Assembly (NCBI RefSeq): GCF_037482405.1
Contig: NZ_JBBHZZ010000001.1
Span: 124,001 to 188,000 of the forward strand
Length of the DNA: 64,000 bases
Direction of reading: 5' to 3'
From: Pseudokineococcus marinus
GTDB taxonomy: Bacteria; Actinomycetota; Actinomycetes; Actinomycetales; Quadrisphaeraceae
This document shows, in pieces, positions 1-8,390 of the stretch. A model generated the notes under the pieces. That model saw nothing but the letters and a program-made list of their open reading frames with translations. It did not search any database and had not been told where the DNA came from. The translations under genes were made by a program, and so were the position numbers. Every line of letters begins with the position of its first letter. Position 1 is the first letter of the stretch.

Positions 1-10
1 GGCGCTTTCC
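1..10. promoter_or_regulatory. Partial LacI-type operator, cut by window edge
   Basis: The first ten bases, GGCGCTTTCC, match nine of the last ten positions of the palindrome GGAAAGCGCTTTCC, a typical LacI-family operator form. Two fuller copies occur at 5183-5196 and 9622-9635, each upstream of genes of the same catabolic region. The left half lies outside the window. It sits about 145 bases upstream of the heparinase-like gene, which it would control. Confidence 0.45.
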
Positions 11-155
11 CGCGCCGTTGTCAAGCCTTTCACCGCGGAGAACGATCTCCTACGATCACGATCGAACATCGAGGAGCCCGCCGGGCGGGCTCCTCGGACT
101 CGGCGCCGACGGTCGCGAGGGCCGCCGGCGCGACCACTCCGAGCGACGGGGCTCC

Positions 156-2111
156 ATGTCCACTCCCCCGCACGACCTGTCCCCCGGCCCCGGCGCGTCC
201 CGCGCCGGCCCGGACGCCCTCCGCGGCCTCCTCGCGCCCGCGGAGGAGGCGCTCCCCCTGCCGCGGGCCGCGGACCGCTCGCGGTGGGACCCGGCGCGCG
301 GGGCGCTGGACGTCGCCACGGTCGACGCCCTCGTGCGCCGGGCGGAGGCCGACCTCGGCCGTCCCTGGCCCTGGCCGTCGGCGCGCGCGCTGGCGCGGTA
401 CACCCGCGACGGGGACCGGGAGGAGTACCAGGACGCCGTCTTCGCGCGGCAGGACCGGCTGAGCCGCGCCGTCGTCGCGGCCGCGACCACGCTGGACGGG
501 GCGTGGGTCGACGAGGTCGCCGACGGGACGACGCTCCTGCTCGAGCAGACGACGTGGTGCTGGCCCGCCCACGACGACGCGCCCGCCCGGGGCCGAGTGG
601 CCCCGGACACCGCGCGGCCCTTCCTCGACCTCGGGGCCGCCGAGGTCGTCTCCCAGCTCGCCTGGCTCGACCACCTCCTCGGCGACCAGCTCGACGCCGC
701 GCACCCCGGGCTGCGCGGCAACCTGCGCGCCGAGGTCGACCGCCGGGTGCTCCGGCCCTTCTGCGAGCGCCGGGACTGGCACTGGCTGGGGACGCCGGGC
801 GACGTGCACAACTGGAACCCCTGGATCCACGGCGCCGTGGTCGTCGCGGCGCTCGCGCTGCTCGGCCCGGAGCGCGACGAGGAGCGCCGCGCCGTGCTCG
901 CCCTGGCGCTGGCGGGGCTGCGGACGTACCTCGACGACCTCCCCGCGGACGGGGCGATCGACGAGGGCCCCGGCTACTGGTGGAACGGGGCCTGCCGGGC
1001 GCTCGAGGACCTCGACCTCCTGGCCGCCGCGAGCGACGGGCGCCTCGGCGCCGTCCCGCCGGCCCTGGCCGCGTCCGTCGCCTTCCCCCACCGGATGCAC
1101 CTGGGCGGCGACTGGTACGCCAACGTGGCCGACGCCTCGGCGCGCGCGGAGCCCGACCTCCCGTGGCGAGCGCTGCACCGCGCCGCCGAGGTGGTCGGCG
1201 ACGACGACGCCCGCCGGCACGCCGCCGCCCACCGGCGCCCCGGGGAGCCGCTGGCCGCCGAGCGGCAGGGCCTCGGCCGCCTGCTGCAGGCCCTCGCGGA
1301 CCCGGCCTGGACGGCGGCCCGGCCCACGGGCTCGCCGCTCCCCCGGCAGGCGTGGTTCCCCTCGACGCAGGTGCTCGTGGCGCGACGGGAGCCAGGGACG
1401 AGCGCGGGCCTCGCGGTCGTCGCCAAGGGCGGCCACAACGGCGAGAACCACAACCACAACGACGTCGGCGCGGTGGCCGTCGCCCTCGACGGCGTGCCCG
1501 TGCTCGTCGACGTCGGCCGGCCCACGTACACGGCGGCCACCTTCGGGCCGGACCGCTACACGATCTGGACCATGCAGAGCAGCTGGCACGGCGTCCCCGA
1601 GGTGCGGGGGACGCCGCAGGCGGTCGGGCGCGACCGCGCCGCGCGGGGGGTGGGCGTCCGCGCGGACGCGACGGGCGCCACCACGGGCGTCCGCATGGAC
1701 CTCGCGGCGGCCTACCCGCGGGACGACGTGCGCTCGTGGTGGCGGGAGGTCGCCCTCGACCGGGAGCGCGACGTCGTCGAGGTGGTCGACCGCTGGGACC
1801 TCGAGCCCGCGCCGGGGGCGACGGCGGCGGGCGTGCTGCACCTGGTGCTGGCCGGGGAGGTGGAGGAGGCGGACGGGGCGGTCCTCGTCCGACCGGTCGA
1901 GGGGGGCGGCCGCCGGGTGCGGGTCACCGGCCGACTCCTCACCGACGACGTGCGGGAGGGCGGGGACGTCCTGGCGCCGCGCCTCGAGCGCCGGCTCCTC
2001 GACGACCCGCTCCTCGTCCGCGTGTGGGGCGCGGCCGTCACGCGGCTGGCGCTGGACCTGCCGGGCACGGCCCGCGGTGCCGCGGTCGTCACGGTCGAGG
2101 TGGTCGCGTGA
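156..2111 (+). CDS. Heparinase II/III-like polysaccharide lyase family protein
   Basis: A protein of 651 residues with the two-part layout of heparinase II/III-like lyases: an alpha-helical N-terminal half (about residues 50-330) and a beta-rich C-terminal half. The family signature is clear near residues 430-500: KGGHNGENHNHND, then a 'PVLVDVGRPTYTA' stretch and 'IWTMQSSWHGVPEV'. The histidines and tyrosine there are the usual catalytic candidates. Family members cleave uronate-containing polysaccharides by beta-elimination. No signal peptide is visible at the chosen ATG, so an intracellular role on imported oligosaccharides is likely. I chose the ATG at 156 because homology-like sequence begins after it; the frame is open back to 18. 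The stop overlaps the next gene's GTG by four bases. The substrate cannot be read from sequence. Confidence 0.85.
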   Translation: MSTPPHDLSPGPGASRAGPDALRGLLAPAEEALPLPRAADRSRWDPARGALDVATVDALVRRAEADLGRPWPWPSARALARYTRDGDREEYQDAVFARQDRLSRAVVAAATTLDGAWVDEVADGTTLLLEQTTWCWPAHDDAPARGRVAPDTARPFLDLGAAEVVSQLAWLDHLLGDQLDAAHPGLRGNLRAEVDRRVLRPFCERRDWHWLGTPGDVHNWNPWIHGAVVVAALALLGPERDEERRAVLALALAGLRTYLDDLPADGAIDEGPGYWWNGACRALEDLDLLAAASDGRLGAVPPALAASVAFPHRMHLGGDWYANVADASARAEPDLPWRALHRAAEVVGDDDARRHAAAHRRPGEPLAAERQGLGRLLQALADPAWTAARPTGSPLPRQAWFPSTQVLVARREPGTSAGLAVVAKGGHNGENHNHNDVGAVAVALDGVPVLVDVGRPTYTAATFGPDRYTIWTMQSSWHGVPEVRGTPQAVGRDRAARGVGVRADATGATTGVRMDLAAAYPRDDVRSWWREVALDRERDVVEVVDRWDLEPAPGATAAGVLHLVLAGEVEEADGAVLVRPVEGGGRRVRVTGRLLTDDVREGGDVLAPRLERRLLDDPLLVRVWGAAVTRLALDLPGTARGAAVVTVEVVA

Positions 2112-3319
2112 GCACGCTCGCGGGCCGGGGGCCGCTCGCCGAGACGCGCCGCCAGCACCTCCTGCTGGCCCTGCGGCGTGACGGCGTCGTGCGCGTCTCG
2201 GACCTGACGGAGGCGCTCGGCGTCACGCCCGTCACCGTGCGCCGCGACATCGCCCGGCTGGAGCGCGACGGCCTCGTGCGCCGCGTCCACGGCGGGGCCG
2301 CCCTGCCCGTGCCCGCCCCACCGGGCGCGCCGGGCCCGGCGGCGGACCCGGTGGTGGGGCCGGGTCCCGGCGCCGCGGCTGACGCCCGGCCGGCCGCCGG
2401 CGCGCCGACCGCGCCCGCGGGCGCCGGGGAGCGGACGGGCGGGGCCCGTCCTCGGCGCTTCGGCGCCCTGGTGCCGTCGCTGGACTACTACTGGCCCGAG
2501 GTCCTCCGCGGCGCGGAGGAGGCGGCCGCCGCGCTGGGGACGCAGGTGGTGCTGCGCGCGTCGTCCTACGAGGCGGTCGACGAGCGCCCGCAGCTGGCGC
2601 TGCTGCTCGACAGCGGCGTCGCGGGGCTCCTCGTCGCGCTGCGGACCGACGCGCCGAGCGCGGCGAGCACGGTCGACTGGCTCGTGGGCACGGGGGTGCC
2701 GCTGGTCCTGCTGGAGCGCAGCGCGACGACCGGTCCGCACGCCGCGGTCGTCGAGTCGGTGGTCACCGACCACGTCCTCGGGGCGGCCATGGCGGTGCGC
2801 CACCTCGCCGCGCTGGGCCACCGGCGGGTGGCGCTCGTCACGACGGAGCAGAGCCCGACCAGCCCCCACCTGCAGCGGGGCTGGGCCGAGGCCCTGCGCG
2901 AGGCCGGCCTCCACCGCCCGGACGACCTCGAGCGGTGGGTGCCCTCGACGCGCTCGCCCGACCTCGGGGCCGCGCTCGACGAGGTGGTCGAGCGGTGCCT
3001 GGCCACGGGCACCACCGCCGTCCTCGCGCACGCCGACGCCGAGGCCGTCGCCCTCGTCGCGCGCCTGGAGGCGCGCGGCCTGTCCGTGCCGGAGGACCTG
3101 TCGGTCGTCGCCTACGACGACGAGGTCGCCTCCCTGGTGCAGCCGCCCCTCACGGCGGTCCGTCCGCCCCGCCGGTCCGTCGGGCGCGCCGCCGTGGAGC
3201 TGCTGGCGGCCCGCGTCGCCGACCCCGCCCGCCCGGCGCACCGGGTGCTGGTCAGCCCCGCCCTGCGGGTGCGGGCCTCGACCGCCGCGCCGCCCGCCCG
3301 GCCGGGCGACGCGCGCTGA
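2108..3319 (+). CDS. DeoR-type HTH fused to LacI-type sugar-binding regulator
   Basis: A 403-residue transcription regulator. The first 60 residues form a DeoR-like winged HTH (ETRRQHLLLALRRDG, then VTPVTVRRDIARLERDGLVRRVHGGA). A Pro/Ala-rich linker of about 60 residues follows, then a periplasmic-binding-protein-like effector domain of the LacI/PBP type (ALVPSLDYYWPEVLRGAEEA; VVAYDDEVASLVQPPLT). DeoR proteins normally carry a sugar-phosphate sensor instead, so this is a domain hybrid; such hybrids are known in actinobacteria. The GTG start overlaps the upstream stop (GTGA), so it is probably co-translated with the lyase gene and senses a sugar from that pathway. Confidence 0.88.
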   Translation: MSTLAGRGPLAETRRQHLLLALRRDGVVRVSDLTEALGVTPVTVRRDIARLERDGLVRRVHGGAALPVPAPPGAPGPAADPVVGPGPGAAADARPAAGAPTAPAGAGERTGGARPRRFGALVPSLDYYWPEVLRGAEEAAAALGTQVVLRASSYEAVDERPQLALLLDSGVAGLLVALRTDAPSAASTVDWLVGTGVPLVLLERSATTGPHAAVVESVVTDHVLGAAMAVRHLAALGHRRVALVTTEQSPTSPHLQRGWAEALREAGLHRPDDLERWVPSTRSPDLGAALDEVVERCLATGTTAVLAHADAEAVALVARLEARGLSVPEDLSVVAYDDEVASLVQPPLTAVRPPRRSVGRAAVELLAARVADPARPAHRVLVSPALRVRASTAAPPARPGDAR

Positions 3320-3368
3320 CGCGGCGCCCCGGCGAGGGCGCGGCGAGGGCGCCTGAGGAGCGCCGGGC

Positions 3369-5120
3369 TCAGCGCGGTCCCGGTCGGTGGACGCCGCGGG
3401 GCTCGTACCCGAGCGCCTCCTGGAGGTCGAGCAGCGAGGCCAGCTCGTGGACGACGGCGAGCCACATCTCCGTGCCCTGCAGGCCGGGGACGTCGTCGGC
3501 GGCGCGGAAGGCGAAGCCCTCGCCGGGGCGCCACCGGGGCAGAGCGTCGTCGAGCAGGCGCGCGGCGAGAGCGCGCACCTCCTCGCGCCGGTGGTCGGTC
3601 GAGCGGCCCGCCGCGCGCAGCAGCCAGGCGACGTCCAGGACGGCGCAGGCGTCCTGCCGGCGCGGGGCCGTGACGAGGGGGTCGGCGGCGTGCGCGAGCA
3701 CGCTGTCGACGACCGCCGCGGGGTGGGGGAGCGGGAGCCCCCACTGGCCGAGGCTCCCCCGGGCCGCCCGGTAGGCGCCGTTGACCGTCTGCAGCGCGCC
3801 CTCGCCCGCGCGAGCGCCGCCCCACAGGCCGGTCACGGGGTCGGCCCGCTCGAGCAGCCAGCCGAGGAGCGCCGGGGCGGCTCCCGGGTGGGCGGCGGGC
3901 CCCCGTGCCCGGTCCCGGTGCAGGGCGGTGGCCACGGCGTCGACCCACGCGCCCGCCGACCAGGCCCGCCCGTGCCAGGGCAGCGCGTCGAGGCGCGCGA
4001 CGAGGGCGTCGGCGTCGAGGGCGGCCACCGCGGCGACGGGGTGCTCGGGGGCCGACCCGAGCAGGTCGAGCGCGTAGCCCGTGCACAGGACGTGGTACAT
4101 CGCGGCCTCGTCGTCGAGGTCCGGGGGCGACGGCGCGGGGACGCCGTCGTCGTCGACGCGCGGGACCAGACCGGTCACCGGGTCCTGGAGGGCCACGAGC
4201 CGCGCGGCCTGGTCGGCCGCGGGCAGCTGCGGCGGCGGGCCGCCGAGGAGGAGGTCGGCGACCTCGACGGCGTCGCACTGCGCGCGCACGGTCACCGGAG
4301 CGCCGGGCGTGTCGGTGAACCACCCGGCCCCTCCTCCGCGCGCCCCCGGGGCGGTGGGCCGCCAGCAGCGGGCGAGCACGCGCTCGCCGTCCGCCCGAGC
4401 GCGGTCGCCGAAGCGCTGCAGGCGCTCGGCGAGCCGCTCGGGTTCCGGGGCCGCGGTCGGCGGCACGCGCCACTTGAGGAGCCGGGCGGGGTTGCCGCCC
4501 ACGACGGCGCCCTGCGGCACGTCCTTCGTGACGACGGCGCCCGCCGCGAGCACGGCGCGGGAGCCGACCCGCACCCCGTCGAGGACGACGACGTGCGACC
4601 CCACCCACACGTCGTCGCCGAGGACGACGCCGCGGGAGACGAGCGGCTGCCGGAAGACGGGGACGTCCGGGTCCGTGGTCGTGTGGTTGAACCCGAGGAT
4701 CGCGGCGTGCGCGCCCACCCGGACGCCGTCGCCCAGGCGCACGTCGCCCCGGACGGCGCAGGAGGCGTTGAGCGAGCAGTCCGCCCCCGTGCGCACGGAG
4801 CCCGTGACGTGGGCGTGGGCGGCGACGTAGGAGCGGCTCCCGAGGACCAGCTCGTCGGCGTCGAGCGCCGCGAGCGCGCTGACGAAGACGCCGTCGCCGA
4901 GGCTCCACCCGGGGTGGCGCTCGCGCAGCCGCTCCTGGACGCGCTCCTGCGCCCGTCGCTCCTCCTCGCCGCCGGCGCCGTAGGTCCAGGGCTGCCAGTC
5001 GACGCCCGCCTCGGCCGGCTCCCGCCCGACCGGTCCCCGCCCGTGGGGACCGTCCTGACCGCTGCCGTCGTCGAGCTCCTCCGCTGCCGCCGCCCCCGCC
5101 GTCCCCGCCGACCTCGTCAC
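3369..5120 (-). CDS. Left-handed beta-helix acyltransferase fused to alpha-helical toroid-like domain
   Basis: A 583-residue two-domain protein. Residues about 70-220 are hexapeptide repeats of a trimeric acyltransferase of the maltose/colanic-acid acetyltransferase type (SLNASCAVRGDVRLGDGVRVG; VVLGDDVWVGSHVVVLDGV; GAVVTKDVPQGAVVGGNPAR). Residues about 270-570 are helical, with repeated 'DPVTGLVPR'/'DPVTGLWGG' turns that resemble (alpha/alpha)6 barrels of terpenoid-cyclase or glycosidase type; this second assignment is tentative. It probably adds or handles an acyl group on a sugar. The GTG start is preceded by AGGAGGAGGG. It is divergent from the dehydrogenase gene, and a LacI-type operator lies in the shared 89-base gap. 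Confidence 0.75.
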   Translation of the reverse strand: MTRSAGTAGAAAAEELDDGSGQDGPHGRGPVGREPAEAGVDWQPWTYGAGGEEERRAQERVQERLRERHPGWSLGDGVFVSALAALDADELVLGSRSYVAAHAHVTGSVRTGADCSLNASCAVRGDVRLGDGVRVGAHAAILGFNHTTTDPDVPVFRQPLVSRGVVLGDDVWVGSHVVVLDGVRVGSRAVLAAGAVVTKDVPQGAVVGGNPARLLKWRVPPTAAPEPERLAERLQRFGDRARADGERVLARCWRPTAPGARGGGAGWFTDTPGAPVTVRAQCDAVEVADLLLGGPPPQLPAADQAARLVALQDPVTGLVPRVDDDGVPAPSPPDLDDEAAMYHVLCTGYALDLLGSAPEHPVAAVAALDADALVARLDALPWHGRAWSAGAWVDAVATALHRDRARGPAAHPGAAPALLGWLLERADPVTGLWGGARAGEGALQTVNGAYRAARGSLGQWGLPLPHPAAVVDSVLAHAADPLVTAPRRQDACAVLDVAWLLRAAGRSTDHRREEVRALAARLLDDALPRWRPGEGFAFRAADDVPGLQGTEMWLAVVHELASLLDLQEALGYEPRGVHRPGPR

Positions 5121-5182
5121 CGCCGCCCTCCTCCTGCTGCGCTCCCGGCGGGTGCCGGGACGCGGCCTCGTCGTCCGCCCAT

Positions 5183-5196
5183 GGCGAGCGCTTTCC
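5183..5196. promoter_or_regulatory. LacI-type operator GGCGAGCGCTTTCC
   Basis: This 14-mer matches the palindrome GGAAAGCGCTTTCC at 12 of 14 positions. It lies between the divergent acyltransferase-fusion (start 5120) and 2-hydroxyacid dehydrogenase (start 5210) genes and nearly abuts the latter's start, consistent with repression. The LacI regulator encoded at 11832-12920 is the natural candidate to bind it. Confidence 0.65.
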
Positions 5197-5209
5197 CTAG
5201 CATGCGGGG

Positions 5210-6208
5210 GTGCGCATCCTCCTCGCCCTCCCGGAGCCCCTCCCCGGCCGCTTCTTCTCGCGCGCCGCGCGCGAGCGCCTGGCGGCGGTCGGCGAGGTCG
5301 ACGTCCACCCGACGCCGGCGGACCACCGCTCCCCCGCGGCGACGGCGGCCCTCGCCGAGGCCGAGGTCCTCGTGACCGGCTGGGGCACCGACCTCCTCGA
5401 CGAGGAGGTGCTCGCGACCGCGCCCCGGCTGCGCGCCGTCGTCCACAGCGCCGGGTCGGTGCGGCCGGTCGTCACGGCGGGCGTCGTCGGGCGAGGCGTG
5501 CTCGTGTCGAGCCAGGCGCGGCTCAACGCCCTGCCCGTCGCCGAGTACGCGCTCGCGACGATCCTGCTGTCCCTCAAGGGCGTCCTCGTGGCGCAGCGGC
5601 GCTACCGGGAGGCGCGCGGCGCCGTCGACGTGCGCGACCTCCTGTCCTCCCACGGCGTCCACGCCCGGCGCGTGGGCGTGGTCGGCGCGTCCGTGGTCGG
5701 CCGGCGCCTGCTCGAGCTGCTGCGCCCCTTCGACCTCGAGGTCGTCCTCGCCGACCCCACGCTCGAGGCGGGCGAGGCGGCCGCGCTCGGGGCCGAGCTC
5801 GTCGACCTCGACGAGCTGCTGCGCACGAGCGACGTCGTCAGCCTGCACGCACCCCTCCTGCCCTCGACCCGGGGCATGCTCGACGCGCGGCGGCTGGCGC
5901 TCATGCCCGACGGGGCCGTGCTCGTCAACACCGCGCGCGGCGGCCTCGTCGACGAGGCGGCGCTCGTCGCCGAGCTCGTCGCCGAGCGGCTCTCGGCGGT
6001 CCTCGACGTCACCGAGCCGGAGGTGCCGGACCCGTCCTCGCCGCTGTGGGACCTGCCCGGCGTGCTCCTCACGCCCCACGTCGCGGGGGCGCTCGGCTCG
6101 GAGCTGCTGCGGCTCGGGGACGGAGCGGTCGAGGAGGTCGAGCGGCTCGCCGCCGGGCTGCCGCTGCTGCGCCCGGTGACGTCGCAGGTGTACGACCGGC
6201 TCGCCTGA
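5210..6208 (+). CDS. D-isomer-specific 2-hydroxyacid dehydrogenase
   Basis: A 332-residue NAD(P)-dependent dehydrogenase of the phosphoglycerate/glycerate/hydroxypyruvate group. The Rossmann loop is VGVVGASVVGRRL near residue 160. The catalytic Arg lies in VNTARGGLVDEAAL, a Glu in the EPEVPDPSSPLW region and the His in LLTPHVAG. It lacks the ACT regulatory domain of long SerA, and its position in a sugar-catabolic regulon argues against serine biosynthesis. With the glycerate kinase at 12930 it could reduce hydroxypyruvate or a similar 2-keto acid to D-glycerate; that is inference. The GTG start has only a weak ribosome binding site. Confidence 0.87.
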   Translation: MRILLALPEPLPGRFFSRAARERLAAVGEVDVHPTPADHRSPAATAALAEAEVLVTGWGTDLLDEEVLATAPRLRAVVHSAGSVRPVVTAGVVGRGVLVSSQARLNALPVAEYALATILLSLKGVLVAQRRYREARGAVDVRDLLSSHGVHARRVGVVGASVVGRRLLELLRPFDLEVVLADPTLEAGEAAALGAELVDLDELLRTSDVVSLHAPLLPSTRGMLDARRLALMPDGAVLVNTARGGLVDEAALVAELVAERLSAVLDVTEPEVPDPSSPLWDLPGVLLTPHVAGALGSELLRLGDGAVEEVERLAAGLPLLRPVTSQVYDRLA

Positions 6209-6211
6209 GGT

Positions 6212-6248
6212 GCGCCCGCCCCGCGGGTCGACCGGCGGGGCGGGGCGC
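6212..6248. terminator. Convergent GC-rich terminator hairpin
   Basis: GCGCCCGCCCCGC (6212-6224) pairs with GCGGGGCGGGGCGC (6235-6248) with one bulged G and a 10-base loop. It sits exactly between the convergent ends of the dehydrogenase (6208) and the isomerase/epimerase (6250). No U-tract is present, as is common in high-GC actinobacteria. Confidence 0.6.
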
Positions 6249-6249
6249 G

Positions 6250-7131
6250 TCACAGGTGCGGCAGGACGAGCTCGGCGTACCGCTCGACGACGCGGGCGAG
6301 CACCTCGTGCCCGTCGCTCGCCCAGACCTCGGCGTTGAAGACCTCGACCTCGACGTCACCGCCGTAGCCCGCCGCGGCGACCCAGCGGCTCACGGGGGCG
6401 AAGTCGACGACGCCGTCGCCCATGATCCCCCGCGAGAGCAGGGGGTCCTCGGCGATGGGCACGAGGAAGTCGCACACCTGGTAGCTGCCGAGGCGGCCCT
6501 CGGCGCCCGCGCGGGCCACCGCCGCCTCGAGCTCCGGGTCCCACCAGACGTGGAAGGTGTCGACGACGACCGCCACGTCCTGCGCGGGGTGGGCCCCGGC
6601 CACGTCGAGGGCCTGGTCGAGCGTGGAGAGCACGGCGCGGTCGGCGCAGTACATGGGGTGCAGCGGCTCGAGCAGCAGCCGGACGCCGTGCTCGTGCGCG
6701 TGGGGGACGAGCTCGGCGAGCGCGTCGGCGGCGCGGGCGCGCGCGCCGAGGAGGTCGCGGTCCCCCTCCGGCAGGCCGCCGAGCACCATGACGAGGTCGC
6801 GCGTGCCGAGGGTCGCGGCCTCCTCGACGGCGCGGCGGTTGTCGTCGAGGGCGGCGGACCGCCCGGCCGGGTCGGCGGCGGTGAGGAAGCCGCCGCGGCA
6901 CAGGCTCGACACGCGCAGGCCCGCGTCGCGCACGAGGCGGGCGGCCCGCTCGAGGCCGGCCTCCTCGACGCGGTCGCGCCACAGGCCGACGGCGGGCAGG
7001 CCCGCCCGGGCGGCGCCCTCGACGGCCTGCTCGAGGGTCCACCGCTTCGTCGTCGCCGTGTTGAGCGACAGCCGGGCCAGGTCGGCGGGGCGCCCGTCGA
7101 CCAGCCCCCCCTCCCGCACCGGCGCGCTCAC
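6250..7131 (-). CDS. Sugar phosphate isomerase/epimerase (TIM barrel)
   Basis: A 293-residue xylose-isomerase-like TIM-barrel protein (AP endonuclease 2 superfamily). Metal-ligand candidates are visible in order: Glu in LLLEPLHPMY, Asp and His in VVVDTFHVWWDPE, and Glu in VEVEVFNAEVW. The N-terminus LARLSLNTATTKRWTLEQAV is typical of the family. Members catalyse aldose-ketose isomerisation, epimerisation or eliminations on keto-sugars. The GTG start overlaps the stop of the DUF993 gene (GTGA), making it the last gene of a coupled three-gene unit. The substrate is unknown. Confidence 0.88.
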   Translation of the reverse strand: MSAPVREGGLVDGRPADLARLSLNTATTKRWTLEQAVEGAARAGLPAVGLWRDRVEEAGLERAARLVRDAGLRVSSLCRGGFLTAADPAGRSAALDDNRRAVEEAATLGTRDLVMVLGGLPEGDRDLLGARARAADALAELVPHAHEHGVRLLLEPLHPMYCADRAVLSTLDQALDVAGAHPAQDVAVVVDTFHVWWDPELEAAVARAGAEGRLGSYQVCDFLVPIAEDPLLSRGIMGDGVVDFAPVSRWVAAAGYGGDVEVEVFNAEVWASDGHEVLARVVERYAELVLPHL

Positions 7132-8390
7132 GCCTCCACCCCCGCCACGGCGAGGAGGCCGCGCACGCGCGCCGCCGCGAGGGCCGGGTGGCGCAGGAGC
7201 CCGGCCTCGTCGGCGAGCACGAGGGTGCGCGCCAGGTGCGGCAGCGAGCGGGCCGCGTGCATCCCGCCGACCATCGCGAAGGCCGGCTGGTGCCCGTTGA
7301 CCCACGACAGGAAGGCGATGCCCGTCTTGTAGGACGACGTGGGCGCGGCGAAGACGTGCCGCCCGAGCTCCTGCGTGGACGCCAGCAGCGCGAGGGCACG
7401 GGCGTCGTCGCCGGCGTCGAGCGCCTGCAGCGCCTCGGACGCCGCCGGGTAGACCGCCGCGAAGATCCCGAGCAGCGCGTCGGAGTGCCCGCCCGCGTCG
7501 CCGACGACGAGCTCGGGGTAGTTGAAGTCGTCGCCCGTGTACATGCGCACGCCCTCGGGGAGGCGCACGCGCAGGGCCCGCTCGGGGGCCGCGTCGAGCA
7601 GCGACATCTTGATGCCGTCGACCTTCGCGGCCCGGTCCGCGATGAGCCCCGCGACGAGGTCCGACGCCGTCGCGACGTCGCCCGAGCCCCAGTACCCGGC
7701 CAGCGCCGGGTCGAACATCGGCCCGAGCCAGTGCAGGACGACGGGCGCCGGGGCCTCGTCGAGCAGGGTCCCGTAGACGTCGAGGTAGTCCTGCGGTCCC
7801 TCGGCGACGCGGGCGAGCGCCCGCGAGGCCATGAGGACGACGGTGGCGCCGGCGCCGGCCACGAGGTCGACCTGCTCGCGGTAGGCGTCGAGCACGGCGC
7901 GGACGCCCGCGCGCCCGGAGGGCAGCGCAGCCAGGTCGAGCTGGTCGGTGCCCGCGCCGCAGGCGACGAGCCCGCCGACGGAGGCCGCCTCGGCCGCCGA
8001 GCGGCGCACGAGCTCCTGGACGGCCGCCCAGTCGAGGCCCATGCCGCGCTGCGCGGTGTCCATGGCGTCCGCGACGCCGAGGCCGTGCGACCAGATCTCG
8101 TGCCGGTAGGCGAGGGTCGCGTCCCAGTCGACGTCGGCCGGCGCGCCGGGGACGTTGTCGGCGAGGGCCCGCGGGACGACGTGCGCCGCCGCGTAGGCCC
8201 GCCGCGAGGCGGGCGGACCGTCGGGCCGGGTCCAGCGCACGGGCTCGCGGAGCTCGTGCTCGACGAGGGCGCCGGAGGCGTCGGGCAGCCGCAGGACCAG
8301 GCCGGTGCCGGCCCGGGGGCCCAGCGGCTCGGCCGTCGCCCCGCTCGTCGGGGCGCCGCTCGCGGGGGCCCCCGTGGCGAGGGCGGTCAC
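7128..8390 (-). CDS. DUF993, dihydrodipicolinate synthase-like aldolase family
   Basis: A 420-residue protein that looks like a DUF993 member related to the DapA/NAL class I aldolases. The 'KVDGIKMSLLD' stretch holds the expected Schiff-base lysine, and 'YTGDDFNYPELV' resembles the later barrel strand. Other conserved-looking blocks are EIWSHGLGVADAMDTAQRGM and FLSWVNGHQPAFAMVGGMH. An aldolase splitting a keto-sugar or keto-acid into pyruvate-like and aldehyde fragments fits the setting, but the reaction is inferred. GTG overlaps the oxidoreductase stop, and its own stop overlaps the isomerase GTG, so all three genes are translationally coupled. Confidence 0.85.
   Translation of the reverse strand: MTALATGAPASGAPTSGATAEPLGPRAGTGLVLRLPDASGALVEHELREPVRWTRPDGPPASRRAYAAAHVVPRALADNVPGAPADVDWDATLAYRHEIWSHGLGVADAMDTAQRGMGLDWAAVQELVRRSAAEAASVGGLVACGAGTDQLDLAALPSGRAGVRAVLDAYREQVDLVAGAGATVVLMASRALARVAEGPQDYLDVYGTLLDEAPAPVVLHWLGPMFDPALAGYWGSGDVATASDLVAGLIADRAAKVDGIKMSLLDAAPERALRVRLPEGVRMYTGDDFNYPELVVGDAGGHSDALLGIFAAVYPAASEALQALDAGDDARALALLASTQELGRHVFAAPTSSYKTGIAFLSWVNGHQPAFAMVGGMHAARSLPHLARTLVLADEAGLLRHPALAAARVRGLLAVAGVEA

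Noticed and set aside
30..1841. Very long open frames antisense to the heparinase-like gene, and similar ones across the window
   Set aside because: At about 75% GC stops are rare in all frames. These products are Arg/Ala/Pro/Gly-rich without motifs and lie opposite well-supported genes.
5210..6208. Biosynthetic SerA
   Set aside because: It lacks the regulatory ACT domain, and its operator and neighbours place it in a catabolic region.
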